This document shows positions 21,132-32,347 of a stretch of DNA of 64,000 nucleotides, in pieces. Numbering within the stretch: position 1 is the stretch's first letter; each line of letters opens with the position of its first letter. The stretch is from Labyrinthula sp. Ha (lineage: Eukaryota > Sar > Bigyra > Labyrinthulida > Labyrinthulaceae), in the NCBI GenBank assembly GCA_015227615.1, contig JAALGZ010000039.1, positions 1 through 64,000 of the forward strand, written 5' to 3'. A model generated the notes under the pieces. It worked only from the letters and a program-made list of their open reading frames with translations. It did not search any database and was not told the origin of the DNA. The translations under genes were made by a program, and so were the position numbers.

Positions 21132-21976
21132 ATGAAAGAAGAATTAACGGCTGGAATTTGTTCGGGCTTTATAACCCGAATTTTGTTTTCGCCATTTGAT
21201 ATATTGAAAATAAGGATGCAGAATAGAATAAACTTTGATAGAAGAAAATATAAGAGTTTGAGAGTCTCTTTAGAAACGATTTTCAGAGAAGAAGGTTTTT
21301 TGACGTTGTGGAAAGGCACAGTGCCTGGGCTGGCGTTATGGGGCGTCTACTCTGGCGTTCAGTTTCCCGTATATAAGGAAACAAAGATGTTAATGAAGAA
21401 GTATGCTAACGATGATGTTGGGTCGTTTTTAAGCGGTGCGTTTGCTGGATTATTGGCCACCCTTGTATCCTACCCTTTTGACACGTTGAGAACAAGAAGA
21501 GTCTCTTTTAACAAGTTGCAACCTAATTATAAATTGGGAATCTGGGATTTAGTTCGCGTGATAGGGAAGATGGAGGGAATTCAGGGGTTTTATGCAGGTT
21601 TAGGTCCTACAGTTGCTCAAGTAATACCAAATATTGGTTTAACATTTTATTTCTATGAGAAAATATCTTTGGTAAAGTTAGTATCGAAGGATGTGGATTA
21701 TATTTTCAGAGGTGGAATTGCGGGATTCTTGGCAAAATGTATAACATTTCCTTTGGATACTGTTAAGAAAAGAATGCAAATGCACGGATCTACAGAGAAT
21801 ATACCGATTTTTCGAAGCTCGGTTCAATGTGCAAAAGTTATGCTGCAAAATGAGGGTTTAATGGATTTTATAAAGGAATCTCACCGCAACTTTATAAAAC
21901 TGTTCTTACATCTGCTGCTACATTTTATACTTATGAAAAGATACTTTTGTTGCTGGCGTCTGACAACTCTAAATAA
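21132..21976 (+). CDS. Mitochondrial carrier (SLC25, thiamine-pyrophosphate/deoxynucleotide carrier-like) read through a -1 frameshift
   Basis: It is a three-repeat SLC25 inner-membrane carrier. Repeat signatures are SPFDILKIRMQ (residues 20-30), YPFDTLRTRR and FPLDTVKKRMQ, the Px[DE]xx[KR] motifs. Repeat 1 (AGICSGFITR) and repeat 3 (GGIAGFLAKCITFPLD) most resemble thiamine-pyrophosphate carriers. The frame from the ATG runs 243 codons to EGL, then continues for a family-like end only in the -1 frame: NGFYKGISPQLYK, then a TFYTYEK helix end and TAA at 21974-21976. That gives 281 residues, normal for the family. The switch falls on GGGTTTA (21854-21860). If the zero frame is kept, it runs to 22031 with an unrelated hydrophobic tail and loses helix 6. 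Programmed frameshift, one-base deletion and sequence error are all possible. Confidence 0.85.
21854..21899 (+). promoter_or_regulatory. Candidate -1 ribosomal frameshift signal
   Basis: The zero-frame codons GAG GGT TTA contain the heptamer G GGT TTA (21854-21860), which fits the X XXY YYZ slippery pattern. After a 5-base spacer, TTTTATAAAG (21866-21875) and CTTTATAAAA (21890-21899) form a perfect 10-bp inverted repeat around a 14-base loop. The stem is nearly all A-T, so it would be weak, and I see no clear pseudoknot partner. The position is exactly where the carrier homology changes to the -1 frame. Confidence 0.4.
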
Positions 21977-22251
21977 AAATAGTGCTGGTTCTCATTTGCT
22001 GCTGTTAAAGTTATTTTATGTTGGTGTTTAAGAAGGTAGTGGATTGGTTTAGAGGTAACTGCTATAGCTTAAAACTAGGTTTCTTAATTGATTTGTTAGC
22101 TTGAAGAGTAAGCAAAAGACTCGTTGCAATGTTAATTGTGAGAGAAAAGTATATATTTCGTAAAGTGGAAATTGTACTGTTCATCATTGCAGTCCATATT
22201 TTGTAGAATATATAGCACTCTTGCTTCAAGTTTTATTTATTACTTTTTTCT

Positions 22252-22455
22252 TTATTCTTCTACGTTATAGATTTCTATATATTTTTTTTTGAATATGGTA
22301 CCATTTACCCAATTTTCTAAATATACTTGGTTTGGTGTTCTTTTATCTTTTGTGTGTCTTTTACATTTTCTTGCACAGAGTTGATTATTCATTTGGCAGA
22401 GATATATTTTTCCTTCATCTAAATCGTTGCCGAAGGGGCATTCATTTCGTTTCAT
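22252..22455 (-). CDS. Small Cys/Lys-rich protein candidate (67 aa)
   Basis: The frame encodes NECPFGNDLDEGKIYLC, then QLCARKCKRH and a Lys/Asn/Tyr-rich end. Four cysteines (C6, C21, C28, C32) and several basic residues could bind zinc. The frame stays open about 20 codons upstream of the ATG before a stop, so this could be the last exon or the tail of a longer gene. Its composition (Lys, Glu, Asn, Cys, few hydrophobic runs) looks more protein-like than most random frames in this DNA. It converges on the carrier gene. No family is recognised. Confidence 0.3.
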   Translation of the reverse strand: MKRNECPFGNDLDEGKIYLCQMNNQLCARKCKRHTKDKRTPNQVYLENWVNGTIFKKKYIEIYNVEE

Positions 22456-23177
22456 ATGGGTTTCATTATCGAAAGACTTTGTTGTAAATTCACCTGGATA
22501 TAATTGCCTTGCTATTTACTCGGATTGGGAACTTCTAATTTCCCTAGCATATTTAGAATTTAAGTGTTTGATTCAAGTTTAAATTCCTTATCCAGAGTTT
22601 TTTTTAGCGTGAAGTAGTTTTACATGTCACTTATTATTATTAGGAAATTGGCAAACAAATCTTTCCTGGTTGAAAACTTCAACAATGTTGGAAAATCAAT
22701 TGTGGTCAGTTACAACTTCTCTGAAAGATGTAGTATGCTTCTCAGTAATGCTCTGAGGATCTTAGCTCTTCCATGTGACAGAATAAAACCTAGTTTTCCA
22801 TAATACCTGTGTCTGACTAGTTTTTCTACCTTGGAAATCTATTCTAAAACACAATTCAGTATACGTTTATATCTTGCTGTTTTTAGTTTTTTGTTGAAAT
22901 AAATTCGCAAATAGGAACAGTGGAATAAGTACTAATAATTCTTTTATCTACTAATCTATTTATAGCTTCAGAATTTCAACTAGAATCTAAGAGTCCCTGG
23001 AAAGTTGTTGTTACACTAGATCTACCAACTCTCCAGATGAGAAGGCCTGATTCAATATGTGTTTGAAGCCTTGGAACTTCCATCGATACTTAACTAGGTA
23101 AAAAATAAACTTGGCTATAATGTGGGGTGCAGAGTCAACCCGCATTGAGTGCTATTTCGACTTACTGAGGGAATATT

Positions 23178-23185
23178 CTGGCGAC
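23178..23185 (+). repeat. Target-site duplication, left copy
   Basis: The 8-bp CTGGCGAC directly precedes the element at 23186 and is repeated exactly at 23529-23536 after its other end. Eight bases is the duplication length made by hAT transposases. Confidence 0.6.
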
Positions 23186-23528
23186 TAGGCCCCGGATTTG
23201 ATAAGAATTATCAATAATTATTAGATTATCGTTTTGATGCAGATTATTAACAAGATAATTGGAATTTTGGTTTTTATCAAGTGATTTTGATTCTTTTTAA
23301 TTGTCAATTGATGATCGTATTAAGGATGGGCTATGCGACCCTGTTTTAAATTGCTAAAGACTTCTTACATATTTTCAACACCGTATGAAAACCTTTAAAA
23401 ACTGGCCTTATGACATGGGAATAATCCGGAAATAGGAAGTGCTTGGGCAGTTCCCAGAATCAATCAATAAAAAAATCATAGGAAAATTTGGTATTGATAA
23501 ATTATCAATAAATCAAATCTGACCCCTA
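23186..23528 (+). mobile_element. Short non-autonomous hAT-like element (MITE)
   Basis: This 343-bp segment begins TAGGCCCCGGATTTGAT and ends with the reverse complement of TAGGGGTCAGATTTGAT (13 of 17 positions match). Weaker inverted similarity extends inward for about 80 bases on each side. Perfect 8-bp direct repeats (CTGGCGAC) flank it. TAGGG-like termini and 8-bp duplications are typical of hAT DNA transposons. It has no coding capacity, so it would depend on a transposase made elsewhere. The intact duplication suggests fairly recent insertion compared with the related diverged pieces at 3311, 6081, 9805, 15925 and 59846. Confidence 0.65.
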
Positions 23529-23536
23529 CTGGCGAC
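23529..23536 (+). repeat. Target-site duplication, right copy
   Basis: This exact second copy of CTGGCGAC sits immediately after the terminal CCCCTA of the element at 23186-23528. Confidence 0.6.
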
Positions 23537-24147
23537 TAAGTAAGTCTCGATATCATATTGGGTGAGCTATGAGTATGGAATGAGGATAGCACTGAAGATT
23601 TTCGAGTGAGCAATTGACTGAGATTTTCTGAGTAATTATTTAAGAACTTATCTGGGGTGCACAATAGCCTCATACTAAAGGATTTTGAATTTCATTAATG
23701 AATCTTGAGGAACCTCAACACTCCCAAAATTTGGTTTGAGTTTGTGGGTTCTCCTTACTCCATGAGAAAATCTTTTTATTTTGCAACCCTAGCTCTGATA
23801 AAAATATGGAAGTTCTTATCATTTTGTTTAGACAGTCAAAAAGATCCCTTCAAAAAACACTTTTGGAAGCTTCTTTTCACTTTTTTCAAAATTCGATTCG
23901 AAATCTTAGAAACCTGAATGCAAGAAGGTTATACAACGAGATGGCATTACTCTTTTCAGTTTCAACGAGAGAAGCAGAAGGTCAAACTTCCCGGAAGAAT
24001 TGTTTACAAGCGAATTGAAAACGGCTCTACACGAAGCCTGATACAAACTATTGAACCCAGTTTCGGTTAAAGTGGAATAGTTTACCGCAAAAATAAAGCA
24101 ACAACTAAGTGTGCTCTAGTATCTTGCAACTGAGACACTTATTCTGA

Positions 24148-25224
24148 ATGAATCTTCTTGAACTTCAGCCAGAACCTGCTATACGGTTAACAAAAGCATG
24201 TACAAGCTGTCAAAAAAAGAAAAGATCATGTGATAGTAAAAAACCTTCTTGCACTCGTTGCCTTACTTCTAATCAATTGTGTATTTATGAAGTAGCTAAA
24301 AAACGAGGACGAAAACCGGAGAAAGGTATTAATAAAATCAAATTCAAAAAGTTTTCTAAATCAGAAAAACAAGCTATATATGACATGTTTTTATCCTCGC
24401 AAAAACCTGAAAATCTTGAACTTGCCTGTAAACATAATATTTTTTCAAAGCAAAAGTTAGCTTGGAACATAGTAGATTTTGTAGCCCTTAAAATCTCCGA
24501 GAAGATCGATGTGGATTCCACTTCACCAAAATTAGATTCCTCTAACTTTTTTTTTGCAAGTATGATTTTCTATGCTCAAAACCAGCTTTTGTACAGGCTT
24601 CATGTAGATGGAACTTACTCATACCCAGCAAAGAAGTTCACAGACATTTTATCAACTAGGAGATTAAGTTACCCTGTTCTCCATACAGCAGTTGAAACAA
24701 AGTTTGGAGTAGTAAATAATCATGTTAGAAGAAAAAATCGTATTCACAGTGTTTCTTGTCTAAAGCACATGTTTAGCAAAAATGTTCCATGCTATAAACA
24801 AGTTGGTACAGTTCAATTTGATGCAACTGATATGACATGCACATATTTGTACGAAGTAAATAAATCTTTTGAAAAAGTGTTTGGGTTTTCCGCGGAAGAG
24901 ATTGGTTTTATATTGGACCAAAATATTAATGGACTTTTGCCTTTTGGAAGTAATCTAATTTCTACATTAGGATCAGAGCAGAGTTTATGTAAATATATTG
25001 ATAATTTTTCCATTGTGATGGGAAATTCTGCTTATAAAGGAGAAATAATAGATGTACCTATGAAGATGCCTGTACCTTTCGCTGTGATATTAGAGCTACA
25101 AACTGTTTTTGGATGGAGTAGATTTCAAGTTATGGCTGTACACAGTGAAAGTGGAGGTTTTGGGGATTTTGGAACAGCGACGGAAATTTCATTTGTACCA
25201 ATAGAAAGACTCTTCAGAACATGA
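24148..25224 (+). CDS. Zn2Cys6 binuclear-cluster transcription factor with PAS-like domain
   Basis: This is a 358-residue DNA-binding protein. Residues 18-45 are a Zn2Cys6 cluster with spacing C-x2-C-x6-C-x6-C-x2-C-x6-C (C18, C21, C28, C35, C38, C45) and the usual basic stretch QKKKRS between Cys 2 and 3. A basic linker KKRGRKPEKG follows. Residues about 215-345 look like a PAS fold (GTVQFDATDMTCTYLYEVNK ... FGFSAEEIGF ... AVILELQTVFGWSRFQVM). The order resembles fungal AcuK/Ert1-type regulators of carbon metabolism. Between them is an unassigned segment at about 65-210. Such proteins act in the nucleus on CGG-type half sites. The start is the first ATG. It lies about 600 bases past the hAT-like element and stands alone. 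Confidence 0.88.
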   Translation: MNLLELQPEPAIRLTKACTSCQKKKRSCDSKKPSCTRCLTSNQLCIYEVAKKRGRKPEKGINKIKFKKFSKSEKQAIYDMFLSSQKPENLELACKHNIFSKQKLAWNIVDFVALKISEKIDVDSTSPKLDSSNFFFASMIFYAQNQLLYRLHVDGTYSYPAKKFTDILSTRRLSYPVLHTAVETKFGVVNNHVRRKNRIHSVSCLKHMFSKNVPCYKQVGTVQFDATDMTCTYLYEVNKSFEKVFGFSAEEIGFILDQNINGLLPFGSNLISTLGSEQSLCKYIDNFSIVMGNSAYKGEIIDVPMKMPVPFAVILELQTVFGWSRFQVMAVHSESGGFGDFGTATEISFVPIERLFRT

Positions 25225-28200
25225 TGTTTATGCATGTTAAGACAGCATCTTCTCTACCATCCCGAAATGCTTTATACTGCTAATCGAAGGACTTTACCTA
25301 ACAGGAATGAACTGGAATCCAACCTGAGAGTAAAACCATGCTCACTGCAGGTTAAGCTTTTTTCTCATGGTAACATGATTTTTGCTTACCGAGAAGTGTG
25401 CTGTGTTCGTAATGCGCCCTATTTCTATGTATTTTCTGTGTAATAGAAACCTAATGTGAAAGGACAGTACTTCTTTTGGTAAGGTTCCAGAGTTCATGTG
25501 AGCGTACAGGTAATATTTATATTCTGTCGTGCACTGGATGCTTCCTCTTAGGGGCCTGAAATGTATTGGTTAGTAACGTGTAAAACTTAAACATTATCAG
25601 AAAAGCCATAACTCCAAAAATCTTAAGTTAAGTTTTGAGAGGAAGTAGTGGTGTTCTTGAAGTATTTGTCTTAGATGATGGTATATTTGGAGGCGCAAGT
25701 TATACTCGACATGTGACATATAGCTACTAATCGAGTTCAAAAGACATAAGGAATGTTTTTCTAGAAAGGTACTGCACTACCTAGTTTCTATTATTAAGCA
25801 TATACATTCAAGGGGGGGCTTAGCATAGTATTATGAAGGAAGCTGCTGGTAGCTCTATACACATTGAAACCAAATTTATCTATGATAATTAACTTCTCAT
25901 TCTCTTAGATGATAGATGTCTACCAGTTTTTGAGGCTGGATCAGGGAAAAAAAAGTACAATGAACGGAATTCATGGCCCTTTACGTAAACTTATTGGCAT
26001 TAAGCTAAATCCAGTAACTTTAATTCTATATTTTACACACCTACTAGGTACCGTTCTTAACTCTGATTTTAATTTTCTTTTTGAAAAAAAAGGAAAAGAA
26101 GAAATTTGAATGATCCACTCCTAAAGATTTAGGTGATGGTCGGTTCTTTCACAGGAATATAGAAAACTTAAGTTGAACCGTAAACATCTATTATAGAACC
26201 AACTTTAAACGATTCTCATATTACGGCATCCCTCGAGGAATACATTCAATGAGTTATATGAACAGTTACAGTAGATACTGTATAGAAGCAAATTGATAGT
26301 GACCAGGAGCAATCAAAAATACATAGAGCATAACTTTTAAGTTGACAACCAAAACATCATTAAAAAAAAAATAATTCAGAGACATAGATGCATGAAATTC
26401 AATGCATTGCATCGAAGTGAATCTACTATTTACTAATATGCATAGATAATTTAAAATGATACTCCAAATATTATGTTGATAGGAAAAACTTAGAAAGAAA
26501 ACAAACATTACGAGGGATACTTCAAAGCACAATCCCAAGATGTGTGAAGAAAAGTAAGTAGATAGAAGGATTCTTAGGGAATGTAATAAACTAATGATTC
26601 CTAAGAGAAAGTCAGAAAGGCTCTAAATGTGCTAAGTATGGTTTCATCAGACTTACTATAAGAATATATGTATATATTTAGTAGATACACGAAAAGTTGC
26701 AGTAACCTCTGAGAGAGACACATACATTATAAGAAGGCAGGCTGTTTTTCAAAAATAGTGAAATAGTTCAATCCCTAAATTTTCCAGAATATTTAGGAAA
26801 CGAAATATACCATTGCAACATTTTCCACTAAAAAAAAATTCCAACTGGTCAAGTTTTAGATTTCCTACTCTGAATTAAATTCAGTCAGTCTCTCACTATT
26901 CTCCATTCATAGCGTTCATTGCATTATGTATGAGATGCTACTTGAGTACTCTGCTGATATGTAATAGTTAGTTTTTTACAATATAAATAGTTAGCCCAGT
27001 AGTTGAAGTAACTGCGGTTAGTTTGAAAATTACCTACGGGATATCATCTTATACAACACAGCATCTTAGAAACAAGACTTGATAATGAGAATTTCTTCTA
27101 AGCAAAAACCAATATCTCTTAGAGTTTAATTTAAACACACTTAAATACTGTAATAATAGTCTTCGCAAGGGGATTAAAACCTTGCCACAGCTAAGCTAAG
27201 CATGAAAAGCATTTTATTCTATACCAATACTCTGCAAGACCATAAGTAAGTCGGCTAAAATGCCACAAATACGTATGTTAAAAGCCAAGGAGCTACTAAG
27301 AACCAAATTAAACCAATCTTGGCCATAATGCTAAACTAGAACTGCTGTTAAAGTTTATTTTAGTGCTTTATTGTAATTATCCGGCACAGGATTTATATAC
27401 GCTCAGCAAACCTTGTCTTCATCAGCTACATAGTTACTGCCTACGTTATTACAATTTGGTCATTAATTAATAGAGAGCACCTCTTTGTACAAAATTATTT
27501 CACTTGAAATTTGATTTTATCCATATGAAAGCCATCACACTAATCTATTATATTTTTCTTTCGTCAAATCACGAAAGTTTGTTTGTTATTTAAGATTAAG
27601 ATGATACTTCATCGTACTATGGTAGAATGGCTGCTATAATTCAATGGGACTAAACCTAATAAATGTTAGCTAAATTAGATGTCAGAAATGTGCAATAAAC
27701 AAGCTTTATAAATATCCCTAATAAATGCATTATTTGATACCTGGCACGAAGGAACATCTATTTGGAAGTTTTACAATTTTAGAAAATAAACCTAACGATA
27801 AGAGACCCTTCTAAAAATGTATATCCTTCTGTGCTAGCTTTTATGAAATATAAAAACCTTTCCTTTCTTTTCTGGTTTACTCGAAGGTATCTTACTTAGT
27901 CTACATATTTTCAATTCGAAGGTATTTTAATGGAAATTGTCAGGACATTCTGAGATTCCTCCTGGAGTAACAGAATATTGTGATTTTAAAAGCTCTCTGC
28001 AGTTTTTCCTCTTCGTGTTTATATTTAAGGTGATTACTCAGCCTAAGATAAAGTGCTTGCCAATAGAAGCCTCCCAATTTCATCCAATGTAGCAGAATGA
28101 ATTCATGGCTAGGTAGCACACTATCGAACAATGTATCTATTTTCATATATATTACTCATGAACCAATACAATATATATTGACGTACCTGGGATTTATAAT

Positions 28201-31200
28201 ATAAAATTCCATTAGAATATAGAAAATGAAACCTAATGGTGAAAACCTGAAAATTTCAAGCAATTTCAAGAAGTGTGAGCTTGAAAAAATAATCATACAG
28301 GGATGAATAAATGATAGATATATGAAGTAGAGATGTTCACCTATAACCTAGAAAATCTAAATTCTCTTGAAAGAAATCACAAGGTTCTTCATCTGTAACT
28401 TTGGCAGTTATTCAATGCTTCAGATTCCAGGTGTCTCATATATGTTGTTATGTCATATCATTTACGGCAAAATCTTCCTGAAAGTCATTAAAAGCATCAA
28501 TGATAGTAATTAATGAGCTTAACAAAATATTTTAAAGCTTTTTGATGTAGTTGAAGTGACATATCATGAAATAATTTCGTTTCTCCGAGCAAGTTTCACA
28601 GTAGTGCCCAGGAAACCACGTGGAAAAGTTCGAAATGGGATAAGTCCTGAAAGATCTTAAGCAAACATAGAAATACCTAGAACTTCAAGGTAAAATCAAG
28701 GGTCCGAAAAAAACTAGAAAAACTGTAGCTACCTATTATAAGTGGACAAGGATACTGTCACATGGCTATAGGAAACAGTTATACTACATTATATCATGTT
28801 TCGAAAACAGAATTTAAAAGAAAACCAGGGCTAAATGATACCATATCTTAGTTATTACTTCCTATTGTATATGCATGAAAGTCACTGCCATTTGAATATT
28901 AAACTGAATAATCTATAATTTGCTCTATTGATTAACTTAACTTATTTAATTTAACAAAATTGAAAGCTTGATTGCCTATCCAGGACTACCGTTCAAGAAA
29001 TAAGAAATTTCCCTCAGCACAATATCACCCATTCTAGTTACAATTTGATGAAAGGATGTTTTTGTATCTGGTTGAAGATGAGCAGGTTTTAGATATATCA
29101 GTTTGAACAGTTCTGATAAAATTAACAGTGAAGTTATTGTTAATTGCGTCATTGAACAGTATGAGAGGGCATTAGCAATGGTTTTCCTATACTGAGAGGA
29201 AATCTTTTAAGAAGCTACACACAAGATTCGCCTTTATTATTAACTATAGATAAACAACTACTATATATTGGTTATATTTCTTAGAAAAATTAGGCTAAAA
29301 TCTCTTCGGAAAAACGGGGAAAACAGCTGATTTTATGAAGAGCTCACCGGAAAGAGATACTCATGCTTGTAGGTTGCACAATCATCAGTCAATACTAACC
29401 TGTACAACCTTAGTAAAAAAATCACCAGAAAGAACTGAAAGTATTATTTTTAAATGTATTCGCGAGTTTCTTCTTAATTTTTTGCCCCTGAGCAATATTT
29501 CGCTTCAACAAAGAAGTGGGAAAAGTCAAGAGGGTAGAAACACCAGGGTGTGTCACACAAATCACTACCGGTGAAACCGAGCTTCTCAGTGACATATCAA
29601 GCAATTTCTGAGAAAATATATTGGCTACTGAATGAGGTTAATAAATCCCCAATTAACTTTGAGTGAAAACTGAGAAATTTTAATAATCTTATTGTGAAGT
29701 GAGCTACATGTTCAGTTCATGAATTCTCTCAATTTCCACCGATAGCTGGTATATAATGCCAGTACCACTGTCAAGATTAGATTAAAATTTTGATCAATCA
29801 ATCAGACGTACTGGAGCCTGTCTCAATCTTAGAATTCTTTCAATTCCTAGACAAATACGTGAATTACACATTAGGATTCCTGAATTATGGATTTATGACC
29901 CTTATAGCTATACTTCAGACATTCCTTGAGAAATTGTTGTCAACTTGCTTAAGAAATATGCGAGAATACACATGGAGAAATGCCTAAACCTTTAAAGAAT
30001 CTAAAATATTTCTTCAATTTCTCTACAAATATTGAAATTTAATTTGTGTAAGAACGAGAATTCCTAATGTTTAACAGTGAAGCTTTACCAGACTGTATCA
30101 CTACATGCAAAATTTATAGTCATTCACTGTAGGGCAAATAAGATATCTGGATAATTCGCTCTAACTTAGAATAATTTTGCAATGATTAACAAGAAAACTC
30201 TTTAGGGTAAGACATAGTGAAGTTAGTAAGGTAAACTTGTTTTCTATACATAGTTCAATGAGGTAGCTCAGACCTGGTGTCATATTTTTAAATTCAATTT
30301 TCACTCTCTTCGCGTGTGTCCTATAAATAATAGTGGGTTGACATACATATGTAGCTTGGTAAGAAGAACAAGAGCAGAAAAGAATGTATTTACAAAGTTA
30401 GACTTTAAATAACCCCCCTTTTATAGATTATAACCATTATCCTCGGCCAGCATCCACTGGTACAGCAATTTGCACCTTATGTCTTGCGCTTATAATTTTT
30501 CTCCGTTAAAATTGCTCTATTAACTGTTATGTAAAGTATATTTTTATTTAATCTAATTGATCAACACACTACAAACAATGAAGACAATACTCGTAGGGAA
30601 TTCTATGAAGTTAGACAAGTCAACATAGTAAATTAACTAAACAATTGTTCTTTTCTTTTAATGTACTTTCCAAGAATGTCTCCGCAGCTTATATGCATTA
30701 AATAGTCAGACTTGCTTCAATAAGTCTATACAACTTATTTAATGGGGGACTTTGTAGTAATAGAAATATATTTTGTTCATGTGCAAGGACATCAATAAAG
30801 TTGCAAAGCTAGATTGGGCCTTTAATCGAGTTAATTCTCAGTTAGTAACTCGGAATATGAGAATATTACTTAATCTTCAACTAATGGCGAAAGACTTTGG
30901 TAGCTATTTCTAGTTAGTTGCACCCTAATTATAAAAAAGGGTTTCGAGTTTTCTCTAGTAACACCTTAGAAAACGAATTTTATTTGGTAATGCAAATGCC
31001 GCCTCTTGAGACGAGAGCTCGCCAAAATGAATAAGGAATTCTTCCATTGAAATACATATAAACCTCGAAATATGTAATGTCTATGTATACAGCCAGCTCC
31101 AGGTTGCAAGCACAAATAGTTTAAGCAAGAAAGCGAGCAACCTAGTTCTACGTGTGTGTGCAGAATCACACTTAGTCCATACCATGGCTGGAAACACTTA

Positions 31201-32347
31201 AGTCTGGTATATATAGTAAGAGATGCTACTTAACAAGGAAATGGCATGCTTCTAGGAGAAAAATAATTTTGTATCTCTTGCTTTTACAGTGTAATACAAC
31301 TGTATTATCTATGTTAGGAAAACTGGTGTTTGAGCGGAAAGCAAGTGTCATATATAGTATATCAACCCACGGGAAATTTTCTTACAATAACACCCTTCTA
31401 TTCTGTTGAATTAGCTACCTCAAACAGATGGAAAAGGTTGTTTACACATTAATTAATCTAAAAGAGTAATTTTTTACTCTTGAATGAGGCGGCTCTCAGA
31501 CTCTTTCTTAACCTTGCCACTGACTACGTGAGATCGTAGCGCCAATATTCCATGATATGAAATGTGATCTCATAAATAGCAAGTTACAATATAAAAGGTA
31601 CAGTGGATTAGTCCCAATTTTCTTTCAGTGAAGAAGGCATCGGTGGATGAAGAAGTCATTTCATATTAATTATAGCTCTCTTAAACCTTATACAGAACTA
31701 ACTATATATTACTCCACTAAAATCTTACTTATTGACAACCAAAAGGAGAATGGAGAAAACATGGTTCATCATTTAAAACATTGCATGCTACAAGTAGATT
31801 TTGCTTTCCTTAAAGCTTGTATTGCAACAATACATTTAATATTTCAAATAGGATTTATGGTTTGTAACAATATTTGAATAGTCCGAAAGAGTCCCCTATT
31901 TAAATTACTGTACTTTCTTCCTTACAAAGAAACGTTAAATTAATAATAATTCTTCAATATTTTCATCCAATTAGTTAAAAAACTAGATAAAAAAGAAAGA
32001 AAAGAATACACAGTATATAAATTCAGATATACAATAATTGAGCAAATGCTATGCCCAATTCTCATTAAACGGTTAATTTTCCGTATTTGGTTATAGTTGA
32101 TAGTCGAACTGTTAAGGAAATAGTTAAAATTTATGTGTCAATAAAAATGTATTTTAAACTTGGTTATCTCTATTTATTAACAACACATTCCATGTAAAAT
32201 TGCCCAAAAAGATTATTTTCAAAAAACAAGTGTCGAACACTGTGAATAAAACAAAGTTGACTACTTTATGATGATGTGTATGACGTGTTGAATACGAGCA
32301 GGGAACATTTCTATCCCCTATTGAGAATTGAAATATAAAACATTTGA
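25225..32347. other. Gene desert (about 7.1 kb)
   Basis: Only short chance-like frames are present, all under 100 codons, with no recognisable family, RNA gene or complete repeat. The sequence is uniformly AT-rich with short A and T runs. Confidence 0.6.
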
